Source: Pyrenula massariospora (taxonomy: Eukaryota; Ascomycota; Eurotiomycetes; Pyrenulales; Pyrenulaceae). Taken from it: 64,000 nucleotides of DNA. Both the position numbers and the translations under genes were made by a program. Positions 39,675 to 49,760 of this stretch are shown here, piece after piece. The notes beneath the pieces are model-generated. The model was not told where the DNA came from and made no database searches. It was given only the letters and a program-made list of their open reading frames with translations. How positions within the stretch are numbered: position 1 is the stretch's first letter; each line of letters opens with the position of its first letter. The DNA lies in NCBI GenBank assembly GCA_021030905.1, contig JAGFMI010000002.1, forward strand, positions 1,674,001 through 1,738,000. Direction: 5' to 3'.

Positions 39675-40303
39675 ACCGGTACTATATGGGTAATGCGGAA
39701 GTCATGAAGAAAGCCCCGCTTAAAATTTCCTAGTACATTGATTTTATCTTAAATTAGAATGTTTAGACTCTTTCTAATTTGAATATGTTAATTGACTACG
39801 GCCAGCGCCTCTATTTTCTATGTAGTTACATCTTTCTCACCAGACCGCTGCTAGCTTCTGGTCGAAGCGATGTAGTTGACTCATGGTGAAAAAAAATTCT
39901 AAGTCTTCGAGAAAATAGGCGTAGATCGTGGTGAAGAAAATTGACCAAACGAATAGATCCCGTACATCCATTGAAACATGGAAGAAGCTCTCAGCGAAAG
40001 AACTTCGTTAATGGTAAGCGGCGTCGATCATGCAAGAGCTGATTCAATCTCAAGAAGAGTCATCGAAATGGCGTGGAAGATATGTCTACTTATTACCTCG
40101 AACCATACAATATTGCGGTTCAATAGCACAATGAGTCAAGAACGGAATGAGCCTTTCGTAGGAGCCAGTCATCAGCACAAAAGCATGGGTATAAATGCCT
40201 CGACTTTCCTGGGGTCTTCCTGATTCTTCTCATATTTCTGCATCTTCCCGCCTTCCCAGAAATCTGATCTTGACACAACATAAATATACTGTGCTATATT
40301 AAA
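39675..40303. other. Array spacer 3-4
   Basis: Non-coding by eye. A TATAAAT element (40190-40196) within GGGTATAAATGCC is the likely core promoter of member 4. Confidence 0.45.
40190..40196 (+). promoter_or_regulatory. TATA box of array member 4
   Basis: TATAAAT lies 114 bp upstream of the ATG. The wider GGTATAAATGC recurs upstream of array member 10. Confidence 0.55.
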
Positions 40304-41353
40304 ATGAGCTCTGAAAGGAATACCGAGAGACGTAAAACATATCATCCGACCTTCAGAATTGGCCTTGCCTGTCTTATCAAGCCTGAAGATTATCCTGACA
40401 CGGAGGAGCCACCTGAGATTACGCCTGCCGAAGATCTTCGAAAGGCTTGCTCTGAACACAAATGGGCCAAGTCTGTTCCTAGAAGTTCCGACCACATGGA
40501 TTTAGTGAAAATCTACGAAGAGTCGCGAGGAGAGCCCCGAAAGCTAGATAAGAAGAGATTCGAATATGAGTGTAATCGCCTCTGTACCGGATCAAGCACG
40601 GAGCATAAGTGGGCCATTGTGTCCTTCTCTCGCTATGGGAAACCTTTTCGCGAAGATGTCACGTGTATGTATTGTGCACGTCATATCGAGCTCGAATTCT
40701 TTTGCTGCTTGAGAAGGGGATGCAAGAAGTTCGCCGTCATCGATAAAAGTTGCAAGATGACTATGGAACAGTATCATCGCAGAAAAAGTCTTGAAGAGAA
40801 GTGTAAGGAAAGTTGTTCAAATGGAGAGGAAGGTCATAAATGGGGTAAGAAGAGCATCTATGACTCTGGAGACGACAATGCCTTGAAATGCCATTTACAC
40901 GAGGGCAAGATTGTTAGAAACTACTTTTACTGTCAAAGAGAAGATTGTGGAAAGAATCCCGTCACGTACTGCGGACACTGGACGAAGAAGGTTATTCGAG
41001 CAGGAGATGGTCTTCGTGCAGCGCAACTAGGCACCTCCTATGGACAGACTAAAGCACAAAAAGAATTAAATGAAAGCGGCCACATCCGTGTCGTCATCTA
41101 TACCAGCGATCGAGAAATGCCTCCGGGAGAAAAAGACATTAAGGAGACTGGAGAAGTCGATGTAGCCGAGCTATCTGACCCAGAGTTGAACAAAAAAAAG
41201 CTGGGAGATATTGGAGATGCACAGGGACATGTCAATGTGGAAGGTGTCGCTGACCAACAGGAGCATGCTGAAGAAGGCAGTGCTAAGGAGAGAGGAGATC
41301 CTCCTGAAGGTGAAGAGGTTGTTGAGGTAGAGCAACATGCTAAAGATACCTGA
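40304..41353 (+). CDS. Array member 4: double Cys/His-module protein, 349 aa
   Basis: A single exon from the ATG at 40304. A partial extra module (ACSEHKW) is followed by two modules. The first has ECNRLC, HKW, CMYC and FFCCLRRGCKKF; its last pair is degraded to a single Cys. The second has KCKESC, GHKW and FYCQREDCGKN, but its CxxC has become CHLHEG and its last pair ends CGHW. So neither module keeps all ligands. The order and the GDG turn match member 3, its closest relative. The C-terminal 90 residues are Glu-rich and disordered. There is no signal peptide. Function unknown. Confidence 0.7.
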   Translation: MSSERNTERRKTYHPTFRIGLACLIKPEDYPDTEEPPEITPAEDLRKACSEHKWAKSVPRSSDHMDLVKIYEESRGEPRKLDKKRFEYECNRLCTGSSTEHKWAIVSFSRYGKPFREDVTCMYCARHIELEFFCCLRRGCKKFAVIDKSCKMTMEQYHRRKSLEEKCKESCSNGEEGHKWGKKSIYDSGDDNALKCHLHEGKIVRNYFYCQREDCGKNPVTYCGHWTKKVIRAGDGLRAAQLGTSYGQTKAQKELNESGHIRVVIYTSDREMPPGEKDIKETGEVDVAELSDPELNKKKLGDIGDAQGHVNVEGVADQQEHAEEGSAKERGDPPEGEEVVEVEQHAKDT

Positions 41354-42759
41354 TCTGGATAACATCTCTTTGGTTCTTGGATGTAGTTGTTTGCACTTAT
41401 GCGAAATAGCTTTAGAATATTCGGGTTGGCAAAGCACACTCGTTGATTTGATGAGACTTTCTTGCTACTTACGAAGTTCAATTTGCCGGAGGAAAATTAG
41501 TTTCATTTTGATTTTATTCGAATGCGACATTCTGTACGCGCTTTTCAAATCAGTCAAGGCATCTGTTGAAGAATTCCGGACTTTCATTATTTCTGTTGGT
41601 TTGTAAAAGTACCTGGGAGGAAGTAAGTTGTTAATCTTAGTACAAGCCACCACTCAAGCATTCCAAGATAAGTGATAGAGCTCTCTTTAAGCTAGGAGGT
41701 TATGGGAGATCCACGAGCATGTAATCAGCGTGTCTATTGTTCGAAGTGATACATTAGGCTCGTTGAGTGCCTAGACACACTAGCGAGGAGATAGCATTAT
41801 CAGTGTGATTGCCATTGTGCCGATCTTATGTGAAGACTTGTTAGTATACTGAAGATCTGTGGGTCTAGAATGAACCCCTAGAATGTTGGACGAAAATTCG
41901 ACGTCTGAGTGCATCACATTGAAGCGCTACCAGTGTTGTAGAAACTACACGCGAAAGAATTTAAAACTCTTGCTGTTAGCCTAGGGGTAAAGAGGCAGCC
42001 GAGGCAGAGAAGCTTCAGACTCAGTGTTGTTGACACAGGGTAAAAGTCATCACAGATGAAGTGAAGCTAAATCGTTGAAGATAAAAATTGAAGTTACACC
42101 TTAATAAGCGCGCATGAAGGTCTTTGCGCTAGGAATGAGGGCTGCGTGCTGCAATAAGTGAATACCGTCTTGTGCAGGAGATTTGAGTCATTTTGCTCGG
42201 GTCATGCAACGATGCGAGTCCCAATGGCTGCGGGTATAATGCCTTCACATCTGTAGTAGACACGTGAAATGGTAATGACATGAACAATGAGCCAATAGAC
42301 AATGCAATTGAACCGTCGAAGGGTCTCTAAGGGGAAGAAAGTGTTGTGAGGTACCCCGAGTGGCTCTCCTGTCGAGTACATAATTAGCGACTCAATACAG
42401 GTGAGATCCTATTTGGTCTCCACCGGGTCTTTCTCAAATTTGATGAACTCAACTTTTCCAATATTGCTCCTCGAAAATATCAATTGGCTGCGCGGTCACA
42501 TGACTCCAGATTCCGAACAAGTTGGCATCAACACTGGAAGCTGATAGAAATACAACCCGCTCCTTCCGTATGTCGAGTCGACTAAAAGTCGGCAAGAGTG
42601 ACCAAAGAGCGAAAAGATTCAAACCATGAATGCTTCGGCAACTGATTTTGTCTTCCTCTGCACTCTTCGTCATCATCTATCGAGAGCTAGTATTTATCGC
42701 ATCGGTATAGCTTTATTACATCATCCGACCATTTATGAGCCTTAGTCTCTCTTTTCGCA
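41354..42759. other. Array spacer 4-5
   Basis: The longest empty stretch inside the array. It is AT-rich with no protein-like frame. A GGGTATAATGCC near 42232 resembles the TATA region of member 4, but lies more than 500 bp from the next ATG and may mark a lost copy. Confidence 0.45.
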
Positions 42760-43678
42760 ATGCTTCCGAAACAGACAGTGCAACAGAACACAGCACAACC
42801 AAGTGCAGCACAACCAAGCCGAAAACGAAAAAGCTCAGCACGATCGAGCCCAGCACATTCGAGGCCAGCAAAATTTACCCTGATGCGGCAAAGCCTAGTA
42901 CAGCGATGCCTGGCACGACTAGGCCCAGAAGAACGAAGTCTGATACAACCAGACCCAGCACGATCGAACCCAGCGCAACACTACCCTATCACTGAAATGC
43001 CCCGAATACTTGAAGAGGTGGAATTTGACTACATCGATGAAATTGCCTCAGCACTGGATGAGAGATTGAGAAATGAATACCACATCAGTGAGGATGACTT
43101 GGCAGATGGCGATCCTTTCACTGCCTTAACGCCCATGGAACGAGGAATGTGGCTCGTTGCGGAGACTTGCTGCCCCGCAAAGCCAGAAGAACCTCAACAG
43201 CTGGGAGATGTTACCACCGGGGGTATGTGCGTAGATTGTCCCTTCAAGGAGAACAATTCCTGGTACTGTACGGATCCTGGGTGCATCTTCACCCTGTGTC
43301 ACAAGTGTCTTGTTGCGTATGTGAAGGTTGCTGTTATGTACAGGGCTGGAGTGAGACTTGAACAAGGTAAGTGATCTTTCACTTTTGAGAAGGTGGCATT
43401 TTCTTCCGTAATAGGGACAGACTAAGGGAGGTGTGCCGGCAGGTACCCTCGGCGATTTTTGTCAAATGAAGCTAATCTGTATCTATGCAGAGCCTTGCGA
43501 CGTGGAACAAGTCATAGAAGAATTCGATAAAGATGGAGGACTCTCCAATTTCATCGGTTTTCACAATGAAGAGGCTAGCGAAAGGCTTAAGCGGGCACGG
43601 AACAACTTTATGCTTAGGGGGCGAAAGCACTTACTATTTCCTTCATTTTTGGACGGGGGAGCATTGGAGAAGTGTTGA
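42760..43678 (+). CDS. Array member 5: Cys/His-module protein with a repeat-encoded N-terminus (2 exons, 264 or 280 aa)
   Basis: Exon 1 is 42760-43366 (GTAAGT donor). Exon 2 starts at 43491 (acceptor TATGCAG) or 43443 (acceptor CGGCAG). Both keep frame and differ by 16 codons. The downstream choice gives EPCDVEQVIEEF, which best resembles member 6. The first 80 residues are read from a 15-bp minisatellite. The core starts at the second ATG (42997, MPRILEEVEF), which might be the true start. The module is GGMCVDCPF then WYCTDPGCIFTLCHKC; the H-x-W part is not recognisable. It is most similar to members 6 and the 44.6-kb decayed copy. No signal peptide is seen. Confidence 0.62.
42792..42986. 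repeat. 15-bp coding minisatellite, about 13 diverged units
   Basis: Units such as AGCACAACCAAGCCG, AGCACGATCGAGCCC and GGCACGACTAGGCCC follow each other in 15-bp register. In the frame opened by the ATG at 42735 they encode STTKP-like pentapeptides, but that frame stops at 42995. In the frame that leads into the Cys module they encode Ser/Ala/Arg-rich sequence. Confidence 0.75.
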
Positions 43679-45454
43679 GGTTGAGACGGAGTTCATCAAA
43701 TGCCTGATTGACTTATAGTAGTGAAGATTGGGAGGCTAGCGAATGTCGCTCACTTACAGTATCTGGATGAGAAGCGCAGAGCACTTGCATATAGATTCCG
43801 CAATGAAAGCTTCTAAAAGGTGTCTATGGGTGCAAGAGTCTGCTGAAAGTACTTAGTAGTAGACTTTATTATTTTGTAAGCTCGTAAACAAGGTAGTGGC
43901 AGAGCGAGGTCAATGTGTCGTTGACTGTGTCCCCGGAAGAATTCAATGTATGTATCTTCCTTACACGAGGTGAGTCCTCGACTTGCAAAATCTTGATTAT
44001 GAGTGAGCCGTCTCATGTACGAGTTACTCATATAGGAGACATTCTCTAAGTTGCTTCAATTGTCCGCCAAAAAATGCTTACAGGGTCGGTGAAGGATAAC
44101 GGTGGGAGTCAGTACAGGCGCCAATTTGAGCCAACACTAGACATGAAGACCTGATGAGGGCCTGAAAGTTATTGACCATTCACAGGCATGAGAATCATTA
44201 TTCAGCGCACACAACGTTATGTGTCATACTCGAGTTTCAAATTGTCTGGTCGCCTATCGTAAGAACATCGGGCGCTTTCAATGCTTTTATATTCTTGCTC
44301 AGCCCATACAACAAGTAGCTTTGACAATATAGCTTAAGTCTTTGATATCATGAGCTAGCACCTGCAATGGCTAACCTAGACTTAAAACGCTCCGATAATG
44401 TTACGGAAATCCGAGAAACGCTATGCGTCTACGAGATAGCCGAGAACAAACAAAGAAAGTTCAAAGTGAAATAGATATAATGATGGAGCTAGAGTGCCGA
44501 ATAGGGGACGACGACGACAAAGACCTTGAGTGTTCGACTTTAGCTGAGGGTCAAAGCTCGAATTGAGAGCCTGCGAGCTCATCGTATTTGTTCCCTGTCC
44601 GGACCATCCTGAAGCGTTCCACGGGCTGAGGCCACTACATGATAATGCCGGCGGGATCGGAGGTTGTGTGGATTACCCCTTCCCAGACGAGGAAGCAAAG
44701 ATTTACTGCGGTGCCGAAAGATGTAAGGTGGCTATTTGCAATATCTGTTGATCGTGCTTATGGGGGGCTTCGAAGGGTTACTTGGCGTTCAGAGGATGGG
44801 AAGGAAGCAATAAAGTCGAATTAGATATCAGAAAATACAAGCAGCGATAATACGACAGCTGCAAGCAGGCGTCTTATTGAGGAAATTATGAGGGGACTTG
44901 GCGCTAAACGGCCGTCGTAGGCGTCTTGCGTGTTTGGGATGAAAGCATATTGAAATTTCTTGCTGTTTCTCTATTGATGAAGTCTGTTTAGAGTGACATT
45001 TCTGTTTAGCGATGAATTCATTGGTTAGCATTTAGTATGGGGTGAGAGAGAATTGGAACTCGAATATTTGTAGAGTGTTCGCTAATGGACATTGATACGT
45101 TTAACGGGCACTGTTTCCGAGTTAAGGCCAAATAGTGCATCGCTATTCACGAACGCCTTCGTCAGTAAGCTGATGCTAAACAGTGAATTCAATTGAAAAT
45201 GGCAATATTTGATATGTGACGAAATCAATGGAAGAGCAAGCGTTAATGTGTAGTCCCTACATAGATATTAAAACTCATAGCTTCAGCTCACGATGTGTCA
45301 ACATGCAGGTATACAAATCTTCCTTAAAGCAACCTCTATCGCTCCTTTTGGACTTATCAACAGTCTGAAGGATAAATTTTCATCTCATCATCAACCCAAA
45401 TTTTTGTAGCACCTAAGTCGTTTGGTTTTATTTCTCTGTGTCTCACTGCTGAGA
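43679..45454. other. Array spacer 5-6 with a decayed copy
   Basis: AT-rich, non-coding except for the decayed copy at 44563-44818 (listed). A possible TATA-like TATTAAA lies near 45266. Confidence 0.45.
44563..44818 (+). pseudogene. Decayed array copy related to member 5
   Basis: A frame without an ATG contains GGCVDYPFPDEEAKIYC then GAERCKVAICNIC and a stop. It aligns with GGMCVDCPF ... WYCTDPGCIFTLCHKC of member 5. The second Cys of CxxC is Tyr. The frame stops directly after the last CxxC, and the same frame continues beyond the stop with WGASKGYLAFRGW. It has lost its start and exon 2. Confidence 0.5.
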
Positions 45455-46016
45455 ATGTCCGCCCAGCTCCCCGTCCCAAACAACGTTAACGCGGTCAGCG
45501 AACACCTGAAAAAGCTGAACGTCGAGCAGAAGAGGGATCTTGAAGAAATACTCAATCGTATCTGGAAAAACAGATTCAAGATCGACGATTTCAACCGCCT
45601 GGTGGATCCAGGCTTATTGAAAAGGCTTATCGGCCGGGGCAGCGAACTCATGGCGACGAAAAAATGCTACGATGAATCTGCCACATTCCATACTTTTGAT
45701 CGCCACGCTGGCGAATACTGTACTGGAGCGAAACACATACACCGGGCGGAAGCGGAGTGGGCTTGTCAAGCCGCAGGATGCGACGCAAAATTTTGCCACA
45801 GATGCTTCTTTCCGTATGAGTCCTCTAGTGTTGGTTACACAGTGGGAATCTATGCTCAGGGTGAGATTTACTCAGGGGTCTCAGTCTTTTGTAACATACT
45901 GACGCTATATTTGGCTAGGCAACGAGGAGGTGGCCGAGGTGACGAAGCGTATTCCTGAAGCCTGCAAATCGCCGACAAGTCTGCCTCTTGTGGTCGAAGA
46001 TTGCAAGAAGACGTAG
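45455..46016 (+). CDS. Array member 6: Cys/His-module protein (2 exons, 167 aa)
   Basis: Exons 45455-45860 and 45919-46016, with a 58-bp intron (GTGAGA donor, TGGCTAG acceptor). The ATG at 45455 is used; the open frame begins upstream only at a TTG. The N-terminal 70 residues are helical-looking and charged (VEQKRDLEEILNRIWKN). The module is irregular: KCYDESATFHTF, EYCTGAKH, WACQAAGCDAKFCHRC. Its last part matches WYCTDPGCIFTLCHKC of member 5. Exon 2 encodes a short tail with two more Cys (EACKS, VEDCKKT). No signal peptide is seen. Confidence 0.65.
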
Positions 46017-46906
46017 CCGCATACAAGGATCTATCGGCTTGAAATTTGAATTTCAAACTTGTTCTAACCATCGACGACGGATTTTGTGGTATGAGTGTTT
46101 ACTCTGTCAAGCTCGAGAAGCATGGCAATGGGCTGGGGGAGACGATGAGCAATCCTATGGCATTTCCTTGCGCTTCTGAAAGATCCAAGAATATTCACTC
46201 TTTTAGACAGTTTGAAAGTCTTGAAATAGATTTCTTCCCCCGATAGAGCTGCTCACAAAGCAAAATTTCAGTAATGCCTTGACAGCCAGGTCCAGTACTT
46301 TGCAGAGTGCGAAGGAAATCTGCTAGATTCTTCTCGTCGTCCGCCGTAGCTGCCCCTGAGTCACGGATGCCAAGAGTGCCCCACTAGACGCAACAATACC
46401 GAGGGCGAAGTAGAATATCCCAGCCACGGTTCACTCTATGCTTGACGACAGTGTAGAAGTGAGCACTAACGCTGCTTCTTTCGCTTGAAGATGTGAGGAC
46501 GTAGTTGCGTAATGGCAAAGGCTAGACTAATGTTCTAAGTGAATAAGCAAAGCTCTGTAAGCCGTGCGCAGCCTCAGCGCGCCCCATTTGATAGCACCCA
46601 CCCTCGAAATTCACCTTCTCGGCAATCGTTTGGTGCAACTTGTAGACTTCGCCTTCAATGTTTGAGAATGCGTCATCGAATTCACCGATTGACTCTATGA
46701 CTCGACGCGGGAGCATAGGTCTAGGGGTTGGATACATAAAGGTGAGCATTGCTAAGAGGCTGCATTTCCTATCCATTTCTCAAGCCAGTACGTAAGATCT
46801 TTCGAGAACTTTTGAGCCTACATATAGAGCCTCTAAACGCTTTCAAATAGGGGAGAGCGCACATCCTTCGACCTCAGACCGTCAAGAGCAAACGCTATCT
46901 AGTAAG
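46017..46906. other. Array spacer 6-7 with a minus-strand decayed gene
   Basis: Apart from the minus-strand frame (listed), nothing coding is seen. An ATATAG element near 46819 lies about 90 bp before member 7. Confidence 0.45.
46199..46776 (-). pseudogene. Decayed minus-strand gene, family unknown
   Basis: One minus-strand frame starts with an ATG at 46776 and reads protein-like (RRVIESIGEFDDAF, EGEVYKLHQTIAEKV). It hits a TAG after 84 codons. The same frame then continues, through a second stop, into DSGAATADDEKNLADFLRTL and GCQGITEILLCEQLYRGKK. The protein-like character on both sides of two in-frame stops suggests a decaying gene. An intron could remove part of it, but I found no convincing borders. 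It is the only minus-strand gene-like frame inside the array. Confidence 0.35.
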
Positions 46907-47467
46907 ATGGCCGAAAGAACGGTAGTATGCGATGCCAACACTGACGACGAATGGAAGAAGACGAGGAAGGAATTGCTCAAAAAGTCTGAGAAAGCATGGC
47001 TGGATTACAGGGAAAGCCTTCGGATAGGAAACATATGCGTCGGCGGCAAATACAACTCTCACAGAGTCACGGAAAAGACCAGAGACCCGCATGACCCTAC
47101 TACCCATTTCTGCAAGAGAAACAATAGGCCTATCGCAGATGGTGAAAAGGTCTACGTCTGCGAGAACGAGAGTTGCGGGACTCGCACGATTTGCGCCAAA
47201 TGTTACGAAAACTTCAGGCTTATCGCAATTGCCAATGACAGAATCTACGAAGATATGAAATGCACAAAGGCGAGCGGGAAGCATACGATGTATATAGATA
47301 AGCCAGGGAAAGATAAGCGATGCCGTATGTGCGATTTAAAGGACGGACAATCAACTGCCTATACCTGCAAGACAAAATACTGCATCATTGCCCAAATCTG
47401 TCCTAATTGCTATAATGGACTCCATAAAGACGGCCTCGTGGAAGACAAGCTTGTTGGATCGCCATGA
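46907..47467 (+). CDS. Array member 7: double Cys/His-module protein, 186 aa
   Basis: A single exon from the ATG at 46907. A charged N-terminus (EWKKTRKELLKKSEKAW) precedes two modules. Module 1 has NICVGGKYNSHRV, HFC and YVCENESCGTRTICAKC, with one Cys of the first pair missing. Module 2 is complete: KCTKASGKHTM, RCRMC, YTCKTKYCIIAQICPNC. Both are followed by similar acidic linkers, and the second aligns with module 2 of member 9. There is no signal peptide. Function unknown; zinc binding inferred. Confidence 0.74.
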   Translation: MAERTVVCDANTDDEWKKTRKELLKKSEKAWLDYRESLRIGNICVGGKYNSHRVTEKTRDPHDPTTHFCKRNNRPIADGEKVYVCENESCGTRTICAKCYENFRLIAIANDRIYEDMKCTKASGKHTMYIDKPGKDKRCRMCDLKDGQSTAYTCKTKYCIIAQICPNCYNGLHKDGLVEDKLVGSP

Positions 47468-48220
47468 AAAACCAGTAGTGGTTGGCGAGACTTATTCCTT
47501 TTTCAATCAAGTATTTATCGGGTCTATTGGAACGACGAACACTCATTTTTAGCCAGTTGTGGATTCTGTTGAGATTCTAATCTCTCTTTATAATCTGTTC
47601 TTGGTGGCTTTAAGTGATGGCCTTCCGGTCTTTTGGCATGGACTAATTTTATGTATTACTAGGAGATGATGTTCATAATAGCTTAAACATAGCCTATTAC
47701 TATTTAGATAGGTTACGAGCAAAGGCTGGCAAAGCTTTAATTTCAAACCATATATGATAGAACAAGATCTCTTTGAAGCTGTAGTCCAGTATTAGTCTCC
47801 CAACCGGTTTCTAAGGAATTGAATCTGGCGTATACTCTTGTAGGGGATTATATGTTTCTTTGTGACTCCAACTCATGGCTGAGACTTTCATTAGAAAATA
47901 TTGAAGAGTCGAGATCTATGAGTGAAGTAACTTCATCCACGGCCCTTTGTCCACCAAATAACACGTCAACGACAGGAAATTGTCACCAGACAATGTGAAG
48001 AGTTGCAGCTGGGGAATTGAAGAAGTGGCATTCGTAGAGCGATGAGTCCTCCTGATCCAGTCATAGAATGTAGCTTGCTCAGAATACAAATACTTTGATG
48101 AGTGAACGAAACTATCTCTTGTCCCATCATTTTTCGCCATCCCAACTGTTGAGTAAGCTGCAAACAAATCCCCCCGACTGTTGACCATCAGTTTTGCACT
48201 CGATTACGAAAACCTTCAAA
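47468..48220. other. Array spacer 7-8
   Basis: AT-rich, no module pattern on either strand, no clear TATA box. Confidence 0.45.
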
Positions 48221-48487
48221 ATGTCAGACACGGACGACGTCACCCTGATACCATGCTTTAAAGGAGAACAAAATTCTATCCACCTTTACACCATACCAAT
48301 GGCAGAATATCGGCCAGGTGTCAAATGTGCACACTGCGGAGAAGAAATTCCAAGCAGGAAAGATCTTTGGGTCTGTAACAATCAGGTTGGGCAAGACGAG
48401 CCGTATTGTGACGCAAAGTATAGCTGCAAAAAGTGCGCAGACAAGTGTAAAGCTAAGGGAATGGGAACTTTCGTCCATGGAATTTGA
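48221..48487 (+). CDS. Array member 8: single Cys/His-module protein, 88 aa
   Basis: The shortest intact member. The ATG at 48221 is used rather than an upstream TTG. The module is PCFKGEQNSIHLY, KCAHCGEE, LWVCNNQVGQDEPYC, then KYSCKKC. It has a longer loop between the two middle Cys than other members, a feature shared with member 10. The protein is almost only the module, so this gene defines its minimal size (about 75 residues). No signal peptide is seen. Confidence 0.68.
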   Translation: MSDTDDVTLIPCFKGEQNSIHLYTIPMAEYRPGVKCAHCGEEIPSRKDLWVCNNQVGQDEPYCDAKYSCKKCADKCKAKGMGTFVHGI

Positions 48488-49289
48488 AAACCACTAAAAT
48501 TGTACCCCCCACCACTTGAGCCTTCTTCATTCGAAACTGACTGAGAATAGTTTATTGACGAGCATGGACGGCTTCCTCGACTTAGGGATGTGAGAATGAG
48601 AGTGTATGGTCATTGAGGGATTGTCTTCATGATACTTTATGGTTAACATATTACAAGAAAGTCGTGATCAGACCTGCGTTGGAGGAATTCGGGAACTCTG
48701 GACTTTCTCCAAAGAGGCCCCTAGTTAGCTATCCGACTTGATAGGAATCAATCTTTAATACTGTCTTGCATTAGAAGGCCACTTTTATTCGCTCTTCAAT
48801 TCACTGTGTGTGAGTCATGCACGTGTGCCGGTCGTGAAACCTACTTACATGACGGAGGCGGTGGAGCTTCACTGCGTCACAGACTGTGCTGCTGATCAGA
48901 AAAGTAAAGCGCGCTGAGTCATCGGCAGTGTTTCTAGGGATTGAATCTAGCCTTCAAGAGTTGTATAGAAGTAGTGTTTTAGGAGACCTAGTAAACGCGT
49001 AGGTGTGAATAGGGAGTAGGAACGCGCATTCAAGCTTGTGCGGGAAGATACAATGACGCAATGACTAACTGCGTCAAAAATTCGAGTCACCCACTTCGTG
49101 GCTATAAAGATCACTCTCCAATCTAAGGGAAGCTCGAATTCGCAAAGAGTAAATCGATCACACACAACTTATATTAAGTCTCTGTTGAACATCGCCGCCT
49201 GTGCCAAGACATCTGAGTCCTATACGAAGCTGCGCATAGTTATATTGCTATAGTCTGACATTTCAGATCGTCCAGTCGGCCTCAAAATC
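48488..49289. other. Array spacer 8-9
   Basis: Non-coding. A TATAAA (49103-49108) is the likely core promoter of member 9. I checked a weak tRNA-like box near 48940 and rejected it. Confidence 0.45.
49103..49108 (+). promoter_or_regulatory. TATA box of array member 9
   Basis: TATAAA lies 187 bp upstream of the ATG at 49290. Confidence 0.45.
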
Positions 49290-49760
49290 ATGGATCCGGA
49301 GTATTTCCAGTCTCAGAAGTACCTGGCTTGCAACTATGGAAGATATCACCAACACGACTTCAGACTTACTGAAGCCGCAAAGTCGGGGAAACAAAAGTGC
49401 TCATCCTACAAGCATGAAGAACGACCGGACATCGAACGTGGTTACAGGTGCCGCAACAACGGAGATCATACGTGCTTCGAAAACATCTGCTCTGACTGCT
49501 ACAAAGACATGGACGCAAGAGGCCTTGTAAAGAAGGACATGTCAACTGAGCAGTTGAGAGAGAAATACAAATGCCAAACCGACGATCAGGTGCACAAATT
49601 CGGGCGTACCTACGTCACGAGTCCAGGTGAATGCTACGTTTGCCACGTAAAGGAGAAGCTGGGCAGAAGGTGCAAGATTCAGGGATGCCCCTTCAAATAT
49701 GTGTGTCAGAAGTGTGCTGAGAGTCTGCAAGGGGATAAGTTGGCAATATATGTCGACTGA
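49290..49760 (+). CDS. Array member 9: double Cys/His-module protein, 156 aa
   Basis: A single exon from the ATG at 49290. Module 1 has ACNYGRYHQHDF, KCSSYKH (second Cys of the pair lost) and YRCRNNGDHTCFENICSDC. Module 2 is complete: KCQTDDQVHKF, ECYVC, RRCKIQGCPFKYVCQKC. The two modules are joined by a linker (KDMDARGLVKKDMS) resembling the one in member 7, so the two-module form probably predates the split of 7 and 9. No signal peptide or membrane segment is seen. Function unknown. Confidence 0.74.
   Translation: MDPEYFQSQKYLACNYGRYHQHDFRLTEAAKSGKQKCSSYKHEERPDIERGYRCRNNGDHTCFENICSDCYKDMDARGLVKKDMSTEQLREKYKCQTDDQVHKFGRTYVTSPGECYVCHVKEKLGRRCKIQGCPFKYVCQKCAESLQGDKLAIYVD

Noticed and set aside
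48925-48960. Possible tRNA T-arm on the minus strand
   Set aside because: Only four of five stem pairs form and no anticodon arm can be drawn.
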